9,425 nucleotides of DNA, taken from contig JBBSVE010000115.1 of assembly GCA_038233815.1 (NCBI GenBank), positions 1-9,425 of the forward strand, given 5' to 3'. Each line of letters starts with the position of its first letter. The stretch's first letter is position 1. A model generated the notes under the pieces. That model was given only the letters and a program-made list of their open reading frames with translations. It had not been told where the DNA came from and did not search any database. The DNA is from JBBSVE01 sp038233815 (GTDB lineage: Bacteria; Pseudomonadota; Alphaproteobacteria; Rhodobacterales; Rhodobacteraceae). This document shows, piece by piece, positions 5,709 through 9,425 of this stretch. The position numbers and the translations under genes are program-made.

Positions 5709-6614
5709 ATGACGTTCAACGATCTGCTCGCGTCCGTCGGGATCGACCCGAAGGACACGGCGCTGGCTTTGCACAAGCCCTCGTCCGAACCCAAGCGTCG
5801 GGCTATCTGCATTCTGGCGGATCGGGAGCCGGACCTCTTCGATGCGTATCAGTCGACCCACAGCCCCATTCAGCAAGGCACGCTGAAGAAGCGGAGGTTC
5901 ATGGCGTCCTTCGTCGGGCGGAACCACGCCGAACTGACCTTCTGCGGGCTGTTCGAGAACCGGGGATCGACGTTCAGAACCGCTGCGGAGCTGGACGCCG
6001 ACCCCGTGATGGGGCGCATGCAGGCCCGCTTCGGACCGGCGCGGTTTGCCTCGCGGGTTCCCGCGGGCCGGGAGCAGTTTGATCTGCCCTTGCTGGACCC
6101 GCTGAAAGGTCTGATCGGCCGGTTGGTCGTTGCCGACCCGATGCAGCGCAACTACATGCGCCTGGCCGAGACGACGCCGCTGGGCGTGATCGAGGTCACG
6201 CGGGAGCGGCATCTGCTGCCCGACATGCCCCGGTGGGACGCGCTTTTCCTGACCCGCGACGACCTTCTCACCCTTCCGTTCAACTGGGCCCTGAAGCTGG
6301 AGGAGTGGTGCGGCGTCTATCTGATCGTCGACCGCAAGAGCCGGGAGCGTTACGTTGGATCGGCCTATGGCACAACCAATCTGCTCGGTCGCTGGCAGAC
6401 CCATGTCGCGGGCGATTTCGGCGTCACGAATGAGCTTGCGCAGCACCGAACGGACGGCTTCCGGTTCTCCATTCTCCAGCTTTTGCATCACGATACGCCG
6501 GTGTCGGAGGTGACGCAGATCGAACATGCGTGGATGCGGCGGCTCGATACGATCGAGTCCGGTCTGAACTTCAAGCCTGCCGGCGATCCTCTGCAGGACA
6601 CCCCCGCCCCATGA
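5709..6614 (+). CDS. GIY-YIG nuclease-domain protein embedded between ruvA and ruvB
   Basis: A 301-residue protein with a C-terminal GIY-YIG domain (about 198-290). The signature residues are present: GVY (202-204), YVG (215-217), Arg228 in LLGRW, Glu272 in QIEHAW and Asn287, so the active site looks intact. The first 195 or so residues have no domain I can name. They resemble a recurring family of bacterial GIY-YIG proteins with the same layout (an N-terminal DLFDAYQ-like and ASFVG-like block, then DLLTLP...W before the nuclease). No signal peptide or membrane segment is visible. The start is set by GGAGG (5696-5700), 8 bp upstream. It begins 22 bp after ruvA, and its stop overlaps the ruvB start as ATGA. 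By eye it is less GC-rich than ruvA and ruvB, suggesting acquisition. A role on branched DNA is inferred from context; defence or homing-type activity is the alternative. Confidence 0.87.
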   Translation: MTFNDLLASVGIDPKDTALALHKPSSEPKRRAICILADREPDLFDAYQSTHSPIQQGTLKKRRFMASFVGRNHAELTFCGLFENRGSTFRTAAELDADPVMGRMQARFGPARFASRVPAGREQFDLPLLDPLKGLIGRLVVADPMQRNYMRLAETTPLGVIEVTRERHLLPDMPRWDALFLTRDDLLTLPFNWALKLEEWCGVYLIVDRKSRERYVGSAYGTTNLLGRWQTHVAGDFGVTNELAQHRTDGFRFSILQLLHHDTPVSEVTQIEHAWMRRLDTIESGLNFKPAGDPLQDTPAP

Positions 6615-7642
6615 CCGACCCCGATCCCACCCTGCGCCCCGAGCCGCTGCCCGAGGATGCCGACCGCGCGCTCCGCCCCCAGATGCTGGCGGAGTTCGTG
6701 GGGCAGGCGGAGGCGCGCGCGAACCTGCGGGTGTTCATCGAGAGCGCCCGGATGCGCGGCGAGGCGATGGACCACACGCTGTTTCACGGCCCGCCGGGCT
6801 TGGGCAAGACCACGCTGGCGCAGATCATGGCGCGCGAGCTGGGGGTGGGGTTTCGCATGACCTCGGGCCCGGTGCTGGCGCGGGCGGGCGATCTGGCGGC
6901 GATCCTGACGAACCTCGAGCCGCGCGATGTCCTTTTCATCGACGAGATCCACCGCCTGTCCCCGGTGGTGGAGGAGGTGCTCTATCCCGCGCTGGAGGAT
7001 TTCGCACTGGATCTGGTGATCGGCGAGGGACCGGCGGCGCGGACGGTGCGGATCGACCTGCAGCCCTTCACGCTGGTGGGCGCCACGACGCGGCTCGGCC
7101 TGCTGACAACGCCGCTCCGCGACCGGTTCGGCATCCCCACGCGGCTTCAGTTCTATACCGAGGACGAGCTGGACCTGATCGTCACGCGCGGCGCGCGGCT
7201 GATGGGGGTGCGGGCCGAACCGGAGGGCACGCGGGAGATCGCCAAGCGCGCGCGGGGCACGCCGCGCGTGGCGGGGCGCCTGCTGCGCCGGGTGGTGGAT
7301 TTCGTGCTGGTGGAGGGCGACGGCGTGCTGGACCGCAAGATCGCCGACCGCGCGCTGACGCGGCTTGGCGTCGATCATCTGGGGCTCGACGGGGCGGACC
7401 GGCGCTACCTGATGCTTCTGGCAGAGCATTACGGCGGCGGTCCCGTGGGGGTGGAGACGATCGCCGCTGCCCTGTCGGAGGCGCGCGATTCGATCGAGGA
7501 GGTGATCGAGCCGTTTCTGCTCCAGCAGGGCCTCCTCCAGCGCACGCCGCGCGGCCGGATGCTGGCCCCCCGCGCATGGCGCCATCTGGGGCTGGAGGCG
7601 CCGCGCGCGCCGGGCCAGCCGGACCTGTTCGAGAGTCCGTGA
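6611..7642 (+). CDS. ruvB: Holliday junction branch migration ATPase RuvB
   Basis: Hexameric AAA+ motor that pumps DNA through the RuvA-bound junction. The 343 residues match the family. The N-terminal segment (LRPQMLAEFVGQ, 21-32) leads into Walker A GPPGLGKTT (60-68), Walker B FIDEIHRL (109-116), sensor GATTR (157-161) and the arginine-finger region TPLRDRFG (167-174). The C-terminal winged-helix domain ends with LLQRTPRGRMLAPRAWRHLG. The start is the ATG that overlaps the stop of the upstream GIY-YIG gene by four bases. No strong independent Shine-Dalgarno is visible before it (the preceding bases are a C-rich stretch), so translation is probably coupled to the upstream gene. Upstream in-frame sequence lies inside that gene and is not RuvB-like. 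Confidence 0.96.
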   Translation: MTDPDPTLRPEPLPEDADRALRPQMLAEFVGQAEARANLRVFIESARMRGEAMDHTLFHGPPGLGKTTLAQIMARELGVGFRMTSGPVLARAGDLAAILTNLEPRDVLFIDEIHRLSPVVEEVLYPALEDFALDLVIGEGPAARTVRIDLQPFTLVGATTRLGLLTTPLRDRFGIPTRLQFYTEDELDLIVTRGARLMGVRAEPEGTREIAKRARGTPRVAGRLLRRVVDFVLVEGDGVLDRKIADRALTRLGVDHLGLDGADRRYLMLLAEHYGGGPVGVETIAAALSEARDSIEEVIEPFLLQQGLLQRTPRGRMLAPRAWRHLGLEAPRAPGQPDLFESP

Positions 7643-7648
7643 CGTCCC

Positions 7649-7698
7649 GCGGGGCTTCACAGTCCCGCCCCGCTCTGGCAGGAACGGGGCGATCTTTT
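7649..7698 (+). terminator. Overlapping hairpins after ruvB; candidate terminator or attenuator
   Basis: Three segments can pair in two exclusive ways: 1 = GCGGGGC (7649-7655), 2 = GCCCCGC (7667-7673), 3 = CGGGGC (7685-7690). Pair 1:2 has 7 bp. Pair 2:3 has 6 bp and is followed by GATCTTTT (7691-7698), like an intrinsic terminator. It separates ruvB from the next gene, which starts at 7712. Confidence 0.5.
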
Positions 7699-7711
7699 GC
7701 GAGGGACGCCT

Positions 7712-8353
7712 GTGACCCATCCCACCCATGACCTGACGGCGGAGGGCGTGACCGCGCTCTTCACCCGGTCCGACGGCAGCTATGCCTTTGCCCGCTGGGG
7801 GCGGCCAATCGTCCCCGTGGTCTTCGGCGTGGAGGAGCCGACCCTGCGCGTGGTCAAGGGCGCCATCGAGGCAGTGGTGACGCTTGCCCGGCACCGGATG
7901 TCCGACAGCGATGCGGAGCTTGGCGCCAACCTCATGGTCTTCTTCTTTCGCGACTGGGCGGAGTTGCCGGAGGTGCCGAACCTCGCCCGGCTGATCGAGG
8001 GGCTGGGACCGCTTTGCACCCGGCTGGAGTCGGCGGGCGCGAACCAGTATCGGGTGTTCCGCTTAGATCCGGCGGGTGCGATCCGCGCGGCCTTCGTGTT
8101 CGTTCGGATGGATGCCGACCTTGCCGCCGTCCCGGCGGAGACGCTGGCCCTCAATCAGGCGGTGCAGGCGATCCTGCTGTGGTCGGACCGCGCGTTCATG
8201 GACGTCTCGATGCTGGCCCGCGTGGGTGAAACGGTGATCCTGCGGCCCGAGATCGGCGCGCTGATCCGCGCGGCCTACGATCCGGTGCTGCCGGGCGCCG
8301 CGCACGATCCGGCCCACGCCATGCGCCTTCTGGCGCGGGCGCTGGTTCAGTGA
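7712..8353 (+). CDS. Conserved protein of unknown function upstream of ybgC
   Basis: I recognise no named domain in this 213-residue protein. It looks soluble, with no signal peptide and no clear membrane segment. Visible blocks include GSYAFARWGRPIVPVVFGV (22-40), a run of hydrophobic beta-strand-like segments (LMVFFFRDW, 74-82; YRVFRLD, 113-119; AAFVFVRMD, 126-134) and an acidic, helical C-terminal half ending in a Pro/Ala-rich tail. The alternating strands and helices suggest a compact alpha/beta fold. GTG 7712 is chosen because GAGGG (7701-7705) lies 6 bp upstream; a TTG at 7697 would add five residues and overlap that site. It starts 69 bp after ruvB and overlaps ybgC by GTGA, so it is most likely co-translated with ybgC. 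Similar proteins appear to be a lineage feature of Rhodobacteraceae, which is recollection and not tested. Confidence 0.85.
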   Translation: MTHPTHDLTAEGVTALFTRSDGSYAFARWGRPIVPVVFGVEEPTLRVVKGAIEAVVTLARHRMSDSDAELGANLMVFFFRDWAELPEVPNLARLIEGLGPLCTRLESAGANQYRVFRLDPAGAIRAAFVFVRMDADLAAVPAETLALNQAVQAILLWSDRAFMDVSMLARVGETVILRPEIGALIRAAYDPVLPGAAHDPAHAMRLLARALVQ

Positions 8354-8781
8354 GGCCGCGGACCACGCTTGATCAATCGAAAGCTGTCCACCGCTTCGCG
8401 CTGCGTATCTGGTATGAGGATACCGATCAGGCCGGCATCGTCTATCACGCGAACTACCTCAAGTTCATCGAGCGGGCGCGCAGCGACTGGGTAGCCGGGC
8501 GCGGCGTGGATCAAACCGCGATGCGGCTGGAGGATCGCACCGTCTTTGCCGTGCGCCAAATGGATGCGGACTGGCTCCGCCCCGCGGTCTTCGGCGACGC
8601 GCTGGTGGTGGAGACGCGGCTCGCGGCGCTGGGCGGGGTGCGGATCGTGCTGGACCAATGCGTCCTGCGGGACGCGACAGCACTTTTCCGGGCGGAGGTG
8701 GAACTGGTGTGCATGACCCGCGAGGGCCGCCCCCTTCGGGTGCCGGAGCGGGTGCGGATGGCGCTCACGGACCCTTGGTAA
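8350..8781 (+). CDS. ybgC: YbgC acyl-CoA thioesterase of the tol-pal locus
   Basis: Hot-dog-fold acyl-CoA thioesterase of the 4HBT/YbgC family. It is usually the first gene of the ybgC-tolQRAB-pal cluster and is linked to envelope phospholipid metabolism. The product is 143 residues. The family signature WYEDTDQAGIVYHANYL lies at 21-37, with the catalytic Asp at position 26 (second Asp of DTD), followed by FIERAR (39-44). The start is the GTG that overlaps the upstream stop (GTGA), indicating translational coupling; in-frame upstream alternatives would lie inside the preceding gene. The last few residues (TDPW) sit directly against foreign DNA, so the natural C-terminus may have been altered slightly. 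tolQ, expected immediately downstream, is absent from the window. Confidence 0.93.
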   Translation: MRPRTTLDQSKAVHRFALRIWYEDTDQAGIVYHANYLKFIERARSDWVAGRGVDQTAMRLEDRTVFAVRQMDADWLRPAVFGDALVVETRLAALGGVRIVLDQCVLRDATALFRAEVELVCMTREGRPLRVPERVRMALTDPW

Positions 8782-8851
8782 GGTGCTGCGGATCCCGGCC
8801 CTCGATGCAGCCGGAGGACCAGGGCTCCGCCACCGGACGGCAATGGCGGGG

Positions 8852-9290
8852 ATGATGATGCGCGCGGCGGATGAGAAGAGCGGGTCGCTGTTCAGCCATG
8901 TTGGTCGGGAAAAGGATATTCCTTTGCGGCGTCCCATTTGCAATTTCCGGTTCGTCGTTAACCGCGCATGGCAATCCTGAACGCCCGGTCGACAGGCTTT
9001 GAACAGCCGACAGTCGTCCACCGATCTTGCTTGGATAGCCGATTCGGGCCAGCCTGATCGAGCTTCTGGTCTCGGCAAATGAAGGAGCGGATACGGTCTA
9101 TCCTGCTGTTTGGCAGGCTCGTCAGGCGGGCATCGACGATCCGGTCTTGATCCCGACGGTGTTGATCAAGAACCGCGACCGGCTGCTGCGGAGAGACATC
9201 TCGCACAGGAATATGGCCGCGATCCTGGCGCATCGCGAGATGGCGCCACTGCCGTCCGAGGAACATGCCATCTGTCGATAGAGCGTCGAT
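8852..9290 (+). pseudogene. Decayed IS5-family transposase (N-terminal third to half)
   Basis: Pieces of an IS5-type DDE transposase can be followed in order. MMMRAADEKSGSLFSHV (8852-8902) matches the usual N-terminus, followed by an R-P-I...R-x-V-V-N-R-A segment (to about 8980) that stands for HPLRAIR..VNEAL. A frameshift then leads to LNAR-DRL-like codons (8987-8999). ADSRPPILLG, a TAG at 9036-9038 and PIRASLIELL (9039-9068) stand for the GRPSIPPERLIRASL block. After a shortened SERQ...LLFRWFVG region comes GIDDPVLIPTVLIKNRDRLL (9129-9188), then ILAHREM...SEEH, a counterpart of LSDEHFSVDG, before the TAG at 9279. At least two frame changes and one in-frame stop make it non-functional. The rest is missing, apparently cut by the IS3 element. 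Its left end is unresolved and may lie close to the ybgC stop. Confidence 0.78.
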
Positions 9291-9292
9291 AG

Positions 9293-9425
9293 TGAGCCGC
9301 TGCCGGTTTTGTGGACGGCAGGTCAAGCTGGCCTAGCGCGGGCCCCGAACTCCATTGGACTGAGGTAGCCCGATTTCGACTGTCGGCGCGGCGGGTTGCA
9401 GAAGCGTTCGATGTCGTCGAAAACG
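9293..9425 (-). mobile_element. IS3-family insertion sequence, terminal part only
   Basis: The region holds the end of an IS3-family transposase gene on the minus strand plus about 30 bp of non-coding terminus. A likely outer end is TGAGCC at 9293, since IS3 elements begin with TG and the sequence inward (GCCGGTTTTGTGGAC, 9299-9313) looks like a terminal repeat. The exact boundary and any target-site duplication cannot be verified because the other end lies outside the window. Confidence 0.6.
9323..9425 (-). CDS. IS3-family transposase, C-terminal fragment (cut by window edge)
   Basis: Reading the minus strand from 9424 to the TGA at 9325-9323 gives 33 residues that include DDIERFCNPPRRQSKSGYLS and then PMEFGARARPA. 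The pattern (I/Y)ERFYNxxRRHSxxGYLSPxEFE is the typical C-terminus of IS3-family OrfB transposases (rve integrase core). The conserved Asn-Pro, Arg-Arg, Gly-Tyr-Leu-Ser-Pro and Glu-Phe residues are all kept, so this copy may be more recent than the neighbouring IS5 relic. The DDE catalytic residues and the start lie beyond the window, so activity cannot be judged. Confidence 0.8.
   Translation of the reverse strand, partial: VFDDIERFCNPPRRQSKSGYLSPMEFGARARPA

Noticed and set aside
6488..7894. Minus-strand open frame of 468 codons opposite ruvB
   Set aside because: It runs antisense to ruvB, with Arg/His/Gln-rich translation, no start context and no homology that I recognise.
8958..9326. Minus-strand open frame of 122 codons over the IS5 relic
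   Set aside because: The plus strand here aligns block by block with an IS5 transposase; the minus-strand translation resembles nothing and its frame is incidental.

Overview
The window is GC-rich chromosomal DNA from an alphaproteobacterium. Gene content, gene order (ruvC-ruvA-ruvB followed by ybgC) and the protein sequences (PrmA, RuvC, a DUF1127 protein with a WNDAR...LSDRELDDIGL core) point to the Rhodobacteraceae/Rhodobacterales. I cannot name a genus. No rRNA, tRNA or CRISPR array was seen.

Left part (1-2909): the 3' part of a MscS-type mechanosensitive channel gene, then a complete kup potassium transporter, both on the + strand. K+ uptake and osmotic release thus sit side by side, separated by a 169-bp gap. 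Next (2980-3852) is prmA, the L11 methyltransferase gene. It converges on a small minus-strand DUF1127 gene (3951-4166), and a strong inverted repeat at 3869-3903 can terminate both.

Centre (about 4167-7642): a roughly 300-bp divergent regulatory region, rich in dyads and repeats, separates the DUF1127 gene from the ruv operon. The operon reads ruvC, ruvA, a GIY-YIG nuclease gene, ruvB. RuvAB moves Holliday junctions and RuvC cuts them. The extra gene codes for a 301-residue protein with an uncharacterised N-terminal region and an intact C-terminal GIY-YIG nuclease domain. It overlaps the ruvB start by ATGA, so ruvB translation is probably coupled to it. This is the most interesting arrangement in the window.

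Right part (7643-9425): after a short region with mutually exclusive hairpins come a 213-residue protein of unknown function and ybgC, joined by a GTGA overlap. ybgC is normally followed by tolQRAB-pal. Here it is followed by a decayed IS5-family transposase (about 8852-9290, broken by frameshifts and a stop). That relic abuts an IS3-family element whose transposase C-terminus (minus strand) runs off the window. The Tol-Pal synteny is therefore interrupted by two layers of insertion sequence.
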